Translations under genes and position numbers: made by a program
Part shown: piece after piece, positions 1-6,908 of the stretch
How the letters are laid out: each line of letters starts with the position of its first letter
Numbering within the stretch: the stretch's first letter is position 1
Assembly (NCBI GenBank): GCA_017628775.1
Contig: JAGBYN010000021.1
Span: forward strand, 1 to 10,488
DNA: 10,488 nt
Source of the DNA: Bacteroidaceae bacterium
GTDB taxonomy: Bacteria; Bacteroidota; Bacteroidia; Bacteroidales; Bacteroidaceae
Direction of reading: 5' to 3'
Notes under the pieces: generated by a model
Database searches by the model: none
Seen by the model: only the letters and a program-made list of their open reading frames with translations
What the model was told of the DNA's origin: nothing

Positions 1-32
1 CATTTACGATTACACAGAATTTCTTTTTTTTT

Positions 33-105
33 GAACACGAACTGAAGGTTTCGCAAGTCAATTATTCGAATTGCACGCTACAAGTTTAGAGCGTAATTCG
101 TGTTC
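33..105. repeat. Inverted repeat with nested, partly competing inner stem
   Basis: GAACACGAA at 33-41 is the exact reverse complement of TTCGTGTTC at 97-105. A second stem lies inside it: CGAATT...CGCT (67-79) pairs with AGCG..AATTCG (90-100) with a small bulge. The two stems share bases 97-100, so they cannot both form fully. This could be an operator, a leader with alternative folds, or chance. No protein-coding signal overlaps it, and the longest open stretch entering from the left edge is 28 codons (frame 3, stop near 87). Confidence 0.4.
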
Positions 106-110
106 CCAAG
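81..110 (-). promoter_or_regulatory. Possible leftward Bacteroidetes-type promoter
   Basis: Read on the minus strand, CTTG (107-110) is followed after 18 bases by TAAACTTG (81-88). Each box is one base away from the TTTG / TAnnTTTG consensus. A minus-strand ATG falls at positions 3-1, so a divergent gene could start right at the left edge with a leader of about 70 bases. One arm of the 33-105 inverted repeat lies in the spacer, where a repressor could act. Both boxes are imperfect and the gene is not visible, so this is tentative. Confidence 0.2.
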
Positions 111-134
111 AGAAAGTATATTCGCTTTTGTAGT

Positions 135-162
135 TTGCTTCGTTAAGCAACTTGTTATTTTA
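135..162 (+). terminator. Weak terminator-like hairpin
   Basis: TTGCTT (135-140) and AAGCAA (145-150) form a perfect 6-bp stem around a CGTT tetraloop. It is followed by the moderately T-rich CTTGTTATTTTATT. It could end transcription of a gene entering from the left. The stem is short and AT-rich and the T-tract is interrupted, so this is a weak call. Confidence 0.25.
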
Positions 163-216
163 TTGCTCCGCCCTGCAAAATGCCGAAGGTGTCTTTGCTC
201 TGTAACTGCGGCGGTT

Positions 217-303
217 GGCGCTTGCGCCTGTTCCTGGATTAAAAAGTGAAGCAGGTGTGTTTTTTTATTGCACTGAGCCAGTCGAGGCGCAAAAATTTTT
301 TTT
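217..303 (+). other. Structured intergenic segment ending in an A5T8 tract
   Basis: Three stems can be seen: GGCG-CTTG-CGCC at 217-228; a longer-range pair TTGCGCCT (222-229) with AGGCGCAA (285-292); and, between its arms, CAG.TG (252-257) with CACTG (271-275). The first two compete for 222-228. The segment ends in A5T8 at 291-303. This arrangement would suit a factor-independent terminator or a small structured RNA on the plus strand. I matched it to no known RNA family and found no good promoter directly upstream. The rest of the 1-413 stretch (106-134, 151-216, 304-413) shows nothing I can assign beyond the palindrome TGGCGCCA at 383-390. Confidence 0.3.
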
Positions 304-413
304 ACGTGTTTATTTTATTCAAATCCATCGTTTGCATTTCTTCCACATGCCGCCCCGTATGCCACGAAATCGTGTTTACCCCTGGCGCCAATAAAAGTTT
401 TTAGGCAAAGCTT

Positions 414-444
414 TTTGTCGTTTCAAAAGAATGGGGTATTTTTG
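414..444 (+). promoter_or_regulatory. Consensus Bacteroidetes promoter of malQ
   Basis: TTTG at 414-417 is the -33 box and TATTTTTG at 437-444 matches the TAnnTTTG -7 box at every fixed position, with a 19-base spacer, the usual spacing for the Bacteroidetes primary sigma factor. Transcription should begin near 449-452, leaving a leader of only about 25 bases before the malQ ATG at 476. Confidence 0.8.
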
Positions 445-475
445 TGTGATTATATGCAAAAACGATTAACGCAAA

Positions 476-3145
476 ATGAATGTTACTTTTAGAATAGAAT
501 ACAAGGTTCAGGCCAACGAACAGTTGGGCGTTCGCCTTTCCCCAAATGCAAAGCCCTTGGTGCTTTCTACAGCCGATGGTTATCAGTGGGAGGGTACGTT
601 TGATTTGAACTTGAATGAAAACACGCTGTTTGAATACCGATACGTGGTGGTGCTTGGCGGCGAAGTGATACGCGAAGAATTGGGGCGCATCCCTCATTGC
701 GTGCTGCCAGCACATCGCGGTGGCTGCACGCTTGTGATTAGCGATCGTTGGCGTGACCTTCCTTATGCCTCTTATTTGTTTAGCTCGGCGTTCTCCGCTC
801 AGGAATTGGCTTGCCAACCAAAGTTTGACGCTGATCGGGCGGGGGCGGTGGTGGTGCGTGCGCTCTGCCCGTCGTTATCCAAGCAAGGTTTGCGCTTGAT
901 GATGGTGGGCGAAGGTGCCCTTCTTGGTGAATGGGTGCCCCAGCGCGGTTTGCCCATGACTGAGGTCCGTCCGAATGTTTGGCAGGCGGTGCTTCCGCCC
1001 GAAAGGCTGAGTGATGTTGGCGCTTATAAATTTGTGTCGATTCACGCCAAATCCTTAGAGGTTGCGGAATGGGAGGGTGGCGAAAACCGTCGGTTGTTCG
1101 TGCCCAACACCGAAAGTGGGGCCTACTATTATTTACGCGAACAAGAGGTTTATTTCCCTTCAACCCATATCCGAGTTGCGGGTACGGCAATTCCCGTGTT
1201 TTCATTGCGTTCGGAAGGTAGTCAGGGCGTTGGTGACTTCGGCGACTTGCGCCAAATGGTGGATTGGTGCTTGAAAACCAAGCAACGCGTGCTTCAGATA
1301 CTGCCCATAAACGACACTACGGCAACGCACACGAAAGCCGATTCATATCCCTACAACAGCATTTCTATTTATGCCTTCCATCCCATGTACATCGACCTTC
1401 GACAATTGGGCGGCTTGAAGGATGCGCAATTGGAAGAGCAATTCCAACAGCGTTTTCGTGCTTTGAACGCCTTGTTGATGGTCGATTACGAGGCTACGAA
1501 CATCGCCAAGCGCGAATATCTGCGCTGTTTCTTTGAAGAACAAGGCGAGGAGGTGATGCAAAGCCAGGACGCCAAGCAATTTGTGAAGGACAACAACTCG
1601 TGGTTGTTGGCATATGCTGCGTTTAGTTACTTGCGCGATCAATACAATACCTCCGACTTCCGTGCGTGGCCCCAATATTCAACCTATAATGCTGAGGAGG
1701 TTGAGCGTTTGGCACGGAACAACAAAAACGTGGCGTTCTATTGCTTTATGCAATACTTGCTGCATCAACAACTGAGTGCGGTGAGCCAGTATGCCAGTGA
1801 AAAAGGCATTATTCTGAAAGGCGATATTCCCATTGGCATCAGCAGATGTAGTGTTGAGGCTTGGGTGGAACCCCATTACTTCAATATGAATGGCCAGGCA
1901 GGTGCGCCACCCGATGCTTTTTCTGCAAACGGACAGAACTGGGGCTTCCCAACCTACAATTGGGACGTGATGCAGCGCGATGGCTATGCGTGGTGGCAAC
2001 GTCGTTTCAAAAAGATGTCGGAGTACTTCACTGCCTACCGTATTGACCATATCTTAGGGTTCTTCAGAATCTGGGAAATACCGACGCATTCTGTTCATGG
2101 CCTGCTGGGGCAGTTCGCGCCTGCATTGCCCTTGAGCAAGGACGATGTGCATGAAAAAGGTTTGAATCTGGACTGGGACGAATTGGTGACACCCTGGATC
2201 GACGATGCTTTGATTTACTCGATCTTTGGCAGTCATGCACCTTATGTTCAAACCACCTTCCTACAGCAGAACGCCGCCAATAAACGTTGGCGTTTAAAGG
2301 ACCATTGCGACACACAGCGAAAGATTGTGGCGTTGCCCATAAGCGATGGCTATGCTCCTGATGCATGGGCTGAAATTATTGAAGGCTTGATGCAATTAAC
2401 GAATAACGTGCTTTTCGTTGTTGACCGTACGGACGCCACGAAACTGCATCCGCGTATTTTGGCACAAACGGCCCCCGTGTTCCAACGCTTGACGTGGCAA
2501 CAACGCGAAGCTTTCATTGAAATTCACGACCACTACTTCTACCATCGTCACAATCAATTCTGGTACGAACAGGCGATGAAGAAATTGCCAGCCTTACTCA
2601 ATGCCGCACCGATGTTGGCGTGTGGCGAGGACCTCGGCATGGTGCCCGATTGTGTGCCCTGGGTGATGAATGAATTGCAGATCCTGAGTTTGGAGATTCA
2701 GCGCATGCCCAAAGCGATGGGTGCGGAGTTCGGCGCGCCATGGGCTTATCCTTATCGTTCGGTTTGTACCCTTTCAACGCATGATATGGCCACTTTACGT
2801 GGCTGGTGGCAAGAGGATGAAGCTTTAACGCGCCGCTTCTACCACACGCAGTTGGGACATGGCGAACCCTATCCCGTGAAGGCAGAGTCATGGCTTTGTC
2901 AGGAAATCGTGCAACGTAATTTAGAGGCCCCCTCAATCTTTGCAGTGATGGCGCTTCAGGATTGGTTCTCAATGGACGATAATTTGCGTTACCCTAATCC
3001 TGATGCTGAGCGCATTAATGTGCCTGCAAACCCCAACCATTATTGGGGCTACCGCATGCATGTGACTTTAGAGGACTTAATGGCGCAAGATGAATTTAAT
3101 GAGTTCCTGGCAGAATTATTTGTACGTACACAACGTGCGAAGTAG
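476..3145 (+). CDS. malQ: 4-alpha-glucanotransferase, DPE2-like (GH77) with two CBM20 modules
   Basis: This cytoplasmic amylomaltase moves alpha-1,4-glucan segments between maltodextrins, or from maltose to a glucan, in starch and maltose use. It has 889 residues and no signal peptide. Two starch-binding CBM20-like modules lie at about 1-95 and 123-210. The GH77 barrel starts near residue 236, with the conserved LPINDT and SYPYNSISIYAFHPMY segments at about 276-305. Catalytic residues are visible: nucleophile D524 (RIDH), acid/base E718 (GEDLG) and transition-state D770 (STHDM). The 194 residues between nucleophile and acid/base, against about 47 in short bacterial amylomaltases, show the insertion typical of plant DPE2-type enzymes; large Bacteroidetes MalQ proteins share it. 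The ATG at 476 lies about 25 bases after the predicted transcription start. It is the first gene of the run. The family call is firm; substrate preference between maltose and longer glucans is inferred. Confidence 0.95.
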   Translation: MNVTFRIEYKVQANEQLGVRLSPNAKPLVLSTADGYQWEGTFDLNLNENTLFEYRYVVVLGGEVIREELGRIPHCVLPAHRGGCTLVISDRWRDLPYASYLFSSAFSAQELACQPKFDADRAGAVVVRALCPSLSKQGLRLMMVGEGALLGEWVPQRGLPMTEVRPNVWQAVLPPERLSDVGAYKFVSIHAKSLEVAEWEGGENRRLFVPNTESGAYYYLREQEVYFPSTHIRVAGTAIPVFSLRSEGSQGVGDFGDLRQMVDWCLKTKQRVLQILPINDTTATHTKADSYPYNSISIYAFHPMYIDLRQLGGLKDAQLEEQFQQRFRALNALLMVDYEATNIAKREYLRCFFEEQGEEVMQSQDAKQFVKDNNSWLLAYAAFSYLRDQYNTSDFRAWPQYSTYNAEEVERLARNNKNVAFYCFMQYLLHQQLSAVSQYASEKGIILKGDIPIGISRCSVEAWVEPHYFNMNGQAGAPPDAFSANGQNWGFPTYNWDVMQRDGYAWWQRRFKKMSEYFTAYRIDHILGFFRIWEIPTHSVHGLLGQFAPALPLSKDDVHEKGLNLDWDELVTPWIDDALIYSIFGSHAPYVQTTFLQQNAANKRWRLKDHCDTQRKIVALPISDGYAPDAWAEIIEGLMQLTNNVLFVVDRTDATKLHPRILAQTAPVFQRLTWQQREAFIEIHDHYFYHRHNQFWYEQAMKKLPALLNAAPMLACGEDLGMVPDCVPWVMNELQILSLEIQRMPKAMGAEFGAPWAYPYRSVCTLSTHDMATLRGWWQEDEALTRRFYHTQLGHGEPYPVKAESWLCQEIVQRNLEAPSIFAVMALQDWFSMDDNLRYPNPDAERINVPANPNHYWGYRMHVTLEDLMAQDEFNEFLAELFVRTQRAK

Positions 3146-3179
3146 GGGAACTTGATAGTTGAACATTAAAAAACAACGT

Positions 3180-5267
3180 ATGACTTGTAAATCGATATTG
3201 AGCGCTTTAATCGCGTTGATATTGTGCGCGCCATTATGTGCACAAGAAAAAATAAAGGTAGCGTGTGTGGGTAACAGTGTGACCTATGGTTATAAGGTGC
3301 CTAACCGTGAGACGAATGCCTATCCAGCACGTTTGCAAACGATGCTTGGTGAACAGTTTGAAGTGCAGAACTTTGGTCATTCAGGGGCAACATTGCTACG
3401 CAAGGGGCATCGTCCTTATATGTCGTTGCCTGAATTTAAAAATGCGATGGCGTTTCAAGCTGATTTGGTGGTGATTCATTTGGGCTTGAATGATACTGAC
3501 CCCAGAAACTGGCCCAATTACCGTCAGGAATTTGTGGCGGATTACCATGCCTTGATTGATTCTATGCGTGTGGCAAACCCCAAGGCAAAGATTTGGATTT
3601 GCAGAATGACCCCAATTTCGCACGACCATCGCCGCTATTTGAGTGGCACGCGCGATTGGCATGCACAAATCCAGAAAGCCATTGAGCAAGTGGCAAAGGG
3701 TTATGACGATATTGAAGTTATTGACCTTTTCGAACCTTTCCATGCACGCTACGATCTTTTCCCCGATGCCTTACATCCTGAAGTGGAAGGTGCAGAAATG
3801 CTGGCGAAGATTGTATATGCTCATCTCACGGGTGATTTCGGCGGTTTGCAGATGCCAACTTATTTTTCGGACAACATGGTGGTGCAACGTGATGCACCGA
3901 TTGCGATTAGCGGAAAGGCGAATGCAGGCGAACGTATAAAAGTGACGTTTGCAGGCAAGAAGCAAAAGACCGAGGTGGCGAAAAACGGCACATGGCAAGT
4001 TACGTTTGATGCAATGCCAGCCGGTGGACCTTATGAACTTTGTGTGTATGCGCAAAGCGACACCTTGAAATATACCAATGTGTGGCTCGGTGATGTATGG
4101 GTTTGTTCCGGACAGTCCAATATGGAATTTCCTTTAAGCTCTGCCATTGACGGTCCTGCCGATGCCAAGGCGAAGGGCAACAATCCTCGTTTGCACCTTT
4201 TCCACATGCAACCCATCGCCACAACTTACGATTTCCAATGGGATGAAGCTACTTGCGCCGCAACAAACCGCAATGAGTTTTATAAAGGTTTGAAGTGGAC
4301 GATGAGCGACGAACAAAGTGCACTTAAATTCTCTGCCATCGCTTTCCATTTTGGTCAGGTCCTGACGGATAGTTTAAGCGACCTGCACGTAGGGTTGGTA
4401 TTGAATGCTGTGGGCGGATCAACTACTGAAAGTTGGATTGACCGTGCTACGTTGGAATATGAATTCCCTCAAATTCTGTATCAATGGACAAAGGGCGATT
4501 TCGGTCAGGAATGGGCGCGCCAACGTGCTTTGCGTAATATATCAGCCAGTAAAAATCCAATGCAGCGTCATCCATTTATGCCCCACTACCTTTTTGATGC
4601 AGGTATGCGTCCTTTAAAGGGTATGGCGTGCAACGGTGTGTTGTGGTATCAAGGCGAATCCAACGCGCATAATGTTGAGTTGCACGAAAATCTTTTTGAA
4701 TTGCTTCAAAAAAGCTGGCGTAAGTTCTTTAAACATGAAGATTTGCCCTTCTACATGGTTCAGTTGTCCAGCATCGCGCCTCGCCACAGTTGGCCTCATT
4801 TTAGAGATAGCCAGCGCCGTATGGCTCAGCGCTTGCCACACACGTATATGGCGGTAAGCAGTGATGTGGGCGATTCGCTCGATGTTCACCCCCGCAATAA
4901 GAAAACTGTGGCGGGGCGCTTAGCGCTGAGTTCGCTGAAGCACACGTATCAATTTAATCTTACAGCTTCAGGTCCAGAGTACGTGTCGCACCAATGCTAC
5001 AAAAATAAGGTTGTGGTTCAATTTGCGCATGCCGATGGTTTGAAGACCCGTGCCGATCAAGCACTTTGTGGTTTTGAGATTGCAGCCGAAGATGGGCTTT
5101 TCTATCCTGCACAAGCTGTGATTAAGGGCACAACAGTCGTTGTTTCTTCGCCTTCAGTAAAACAACCACGTTACGTGCGTTACGCTTGGACGCCTTTTGC
5201 CAATGCTGCTAATTTAATCAATGGTGCAGGTTTGCCCGCGAGCACGTTTACAACCGAGGAATTTTAA
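3180..5267 (+). CDS. Secreted two-domain SGNH / sialate O-acetylesterase-like carbohydrate esterase
   Basis: This 695-residue exported esterase probably removes O-acetyl groups from sialic acids or other acetylated sugars in the periplasm or outside the cell. Residues 1-21 form a signal peptide (hydrophobic core, cleavage after LCA). The first catalytic domain (about 25-215) is GDSL/SGNH: GNSVTYG with nucleophile S33, oxyanion G66, GLND 102-105 and the Asp-His pair in DALHP (D196, H199). The second, from about residue 220, is a sialate O-acetylesterase (SASA) domain with GQSNM (S313), GGSTTESW (412-419), WYQGESN (489-495) and DVHP (H570). Both active sites look intact. The same layout is known from Bacteroidetes NanS/EstA-type enzymes. 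I chose ATG 3180; an in-frame TTG at 3159 would add seven residues (MNIKKQR) before the signal. It lies 34 bases after malQ with no clear promoter, so it is probably cotranscribed. No sialidase or transporter is in view, so the natural substrate could also be acetylated xylan or pectin. Confidence 0.9.
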   Translation: MTCKSILSALIALILCAPLCAQEKIKVACVGNSVTYGYKVPNRETNAYPARLQTMLGEQFEVQNFGHSGATLLRKGHRPYMSLPEFKNAMAFQADLVVIHLGLNDTDPRNWPNYRQEFVADYHALIDSMRVANPKAKIWICRMTPISHDHRRYLSGTRDWHAQIQKAIEQVAKGYDDIEVIDLFEPFHARYDLFPDALHPEVEGAEMLAKIVYAHLTGDFGGLQMPTYFSDNMVVQRDAPIAISGKANAGERIKVTFAGKKQKTEVAKNGTWQVTFDAMPAGGPYELCVYAQSDTLKYTNVWLGDVWVCSGQSNMEFPLSSAIDGPADAKAKGNNPRLHLFHMQPIATTYDFQWDEATCAATNRNEFYKGLKWTMSDEQSALKFSAIAFHFGQVLTDSLSDLHVGLVLNAVGGSTTESWIDRATLEYEFPQILYQWTKGDFGQEWARQRALRNISASKNPMQRHPFMPHYLFDAGMRPLKGMACNGVLWYQGESNAHNVELHENLFELLQKSWRKFFKHEDLPFYMVQLSSIAPRHSWPHFRDSQRRMAQRLPHTYMAVSSDVGDSLDVHPRNKKTVAGRLALSSLKHTYQFNLTASGPEYVSHQCYKNKVVVQFAHADGLKTRADQALCGFEIAAEDGLFYPAQAVIKGTTVVVSSPSVKQPRYVRYAWTPFANAANLINGAGLPASTFTTEEF

Positions 5268-5287
5268 AGATAGAATCGACCTGAAAG

Positions 5288-5329
5288 AACAACGTTGAAA
5301 GGTTATGGCTGTAACCTTTCAACGCTGTT
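5288..5329 (+). terminator. 13-bp hairpin between the esterase and GH3 genes
   Basis: CGTTGAAAGGTTA (5293-5305) and TAACCTTTCAACG (5312-5324) form a perfect 13-bp stem with a 6-base loop. AAC (5288-5290) with GTT (5327-5329) extends it across a 2x2 internal loop. It starts 25 bases after the esterase stop. No strong U-tract follows on the plus strand (CTGTTGTATTCC), so it may be an inefficient terminator, an mRNA 3'-end stabiliser or a processing site. It splits the gene run into two units. Confidence 0.6.
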
Positions 5330-5356
5330 GTATTCCAATAAGAAAGATAATATTTG
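5327..5356 (+). promoter_or_regulatory. Near-consensus promoter of the GH3-like gene
   Basis: GTTG (5327-5330) is followed after 18 bases by AATATTTG (5349-5356). Each box is one mismatch from the Bacteroidetes TTTG / TAnnTTTG consensus. The predicted start near 5362 leaves a short leader before ATG 5374. The position just after the hairpin is where a second promoter would be expected. It is weaker than the malQ promoter. Confidence 0.4.
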
Positions 5357-5373
5357 CGAAAAATCAATTGTTT

Positions 5374-6891
5374 ATGTCTATAACATCCCTTGTACGCCCT
5401 TTTTTCCTGCCGCGTACCTATGAAATTGATAAATACGCCACTCAGGCTGAAACGATTCAGCGTAAAGTGTTGAAGCATTTGCTTCATCGAGCATCAAACA
5501 CAGAGTGGGGTGAAAAATACGATTATGCTCATACGAACGACTATGAAACCTTTGCCAGTCGTGTGCCTTTAAATAACTACGATACGCTCAAAGATGATAT
5601 TGACCGCATGCGTCAAGGACAAGCCAATGTGCTTTGGCCCGGACGTGTGAAATGGTATGCCAAGTCATCGGGCACAACAAGCGATAAAAGTAAATTTATT
5701 CCAGTTAGCCAGGAGTATTTAAAGGACACACATTACCGAGGTGGTGCGGATGTCGTGGCGTTGTATTTGCGCAATCGTCCCGATAGCCGTGTGTTTGATG
5801 GTCGCGCCCTGATATTGGGTGGAAGCCATGCGCCCAACTACGACACGAAGGATTCCTTGGTGGGCGACCTCTCGGCCATCCTTATTGAGAATATCAATCC
5901 TATTGTTAATTTATTGCGTGTGCCAAAGAAGGAAGTGGCGCTGTTGTCGGATTTTGAAGAAAAACGCGACCGCATTGCTGCGTATGCCAAGGATAAGAAT
6001 GTGACGAACATTTCAGGTGTTCCTTCATGGATGATGGCAGTGATTCGCCGCACACTTGATATCACTGGTAAGACCGACCTGTCGGAGGTGTGGCCTAATC
6101 TCGAGGTGTTCTTCCATGGCGGTGTTGCTTTCACACCTTATCGCGAACAATACCGTAAATTAATTACCTCGTCGCGCATGCAGTACATGGAAACCTACAA
6201 TGCTTCGGAGGGCTTTTTTGGTATTCAAAATGACCCATCGGACCGTGCCATGTTGTTGATGCTCGACTATGGTGTGTTCTATGAGTTTATTCCACTTGAG
6301 GAAGTAGATAATCCCAATCCACGCGTCCTTCCTTTATGGGAAGTAGAGGTGGGCAAGAATTATGCCATTGTGATTTCTACATCATGCGGTCTGTGGCGTT
6401 ATCAAATTGGCGATACTGTGCGCTTCACGTCAGTCAACCCTTATAAGTTTGTGATTTCCGGACGTACCAAGAGTTTTATCAATGCCTTTGGCGAGGAACT
6501 TATTGTGGATAATGCCGAACAAGGTTTGCAAGAGGCCTGCCGCCTTACTGGAGCCCAGGTAAAAGAATATACCGCAGCCCCTGTATTCATGGATGCTGAG
6601 GGTAAGTGTCGTCATCAATGGGTGATTGAATTTTCACGTGAACCTCAAAATCCCGAAGAGTTTGCGACGCTTCTGGATCAAGCTTTGCAGCGCGTTAATT
6701 CGGATTATGAAGCCAAGCGTTATAAAGATCTGACCCTCCAACCCCTGCAGATGATTGTGGCACCCAACGGACTTTTTGATTCTTGGCTTAAGAAAAAGGG
6801 AAAGTTGGGCGGACAGCATAAGGTGCCTCGATTGGCTAATAACCGAGACATCATGGAAGAAATCCTCAAGGAGTTAAATGAAGTCAAATAA
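5374..6891 (+). CDS. GH3 family acyl-adenylate-forming enzyme, substrate unknown
   Basis: This 505-residue soluble protein belongs to the GH3 branch of the adenylate-forming (ANL) superfamily, named after plant auxin-responsive GH3 proteins that join amino acids to acidic hormones. Three nucleotide-binding motifs are intact: SSGTTS (98-103) with the following SKFIP, YNASEGFFG (275-283), and LWRYQIGDTV (340-349). By family knowledge it should activate a carboxylate with ATP and pass the acyl group to an amine or other acceptor; the substrate in Bacteroidetes is not known to me. I chose ATG 5374 (MSITSLVRPFFLPRTYE), which gives the usual family length. An upstream in-frame ATG at 5305 would add 23 unrelated residues and lies in the 5293-5324 hairpin, so I reject it. 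No signal peptide is seen. It is followed 17 bases later by a lipoprotein gene, probably in the same transcript. No acyl-carrier protein, thioesterase or hydrolase nearby hints at the pathway. Confidence 0.9.
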   Translation: MSITSLVRPFFLPRTYEIDKYATQAETIQRKVLKHLLHRASNTEWGEKYDYAHTNDYETFASRVPLNNYDTLKDDIDRMRQGQANVLWPGRVKWYAKSSGTTSDKSKFIPVSQEYLKDTHYRGGADVVALYLRNRPDSRVFDGRALILGGSHAPNYDTKDSLVGDLSAILIENINPIVNLLRVPKKEVALLSDFEEKRDRIAAYAKDKNVTNISGVPSWMMAVIRRTLDITGKTDLSEVWPNLEVFFHGGVAFTPYREQYRKLITSSRMQYMETYNASEGFFGIQNDPSDRAMLLMLDYGVFYEFIPLEEVDNPNPRVLPLWEVEVGKNYAIVISTSCGLWRYQIGDTVRFTSVNPYKFVISGRTKSFINAFGEELIVDNAEQGLQEACRLTGAQVKEYTAAPVFMDAEGKCRHQWVIEFSREPQNPEEFATLLDQALQRVNSDYEAKRYKDLTLQPLQMIVAPNGLFDSWLKKKGKLGGQHKVPRLANNRDIMEEILKELNEVK

Positions 6892-6908
6892 TTCAGTTGT
6901 CGGAATAT

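Noticed and set aside
456..468. GCAAAAACGATTA before malQ repeated exactly at 7997-8009 in the start of yifB
   Set aside because: It is 13 bases only, one copy is non-coding and the other in-frame coding, with no matching flanks; chance is a fair explanation in A-rich start regions.
401..817. Minus-strand open frame over the malQ promoter and start
   Set aside because: It overlaps a confident gene and a consensus promoter, and its predicted protein shows no recognisable domain; it is a shadow frame.
837..854. G-rich run GGGCGGGGGCGGTGGTGG as a possible G-quadruplex
   Set aside because: It lies in malQ and encodes an alanine/glycine/valine stretch of the linker before the second CBM20; the G-runs are uneven and codon choice explains it.
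3159..3179. TTG start for the esterase giving seven extra residues
   Set aside because: The ATG at 3180 already gives a complete signal peptide behind an A-rich leader; TTG starts are rarer. The extension cannot be fully excluded.
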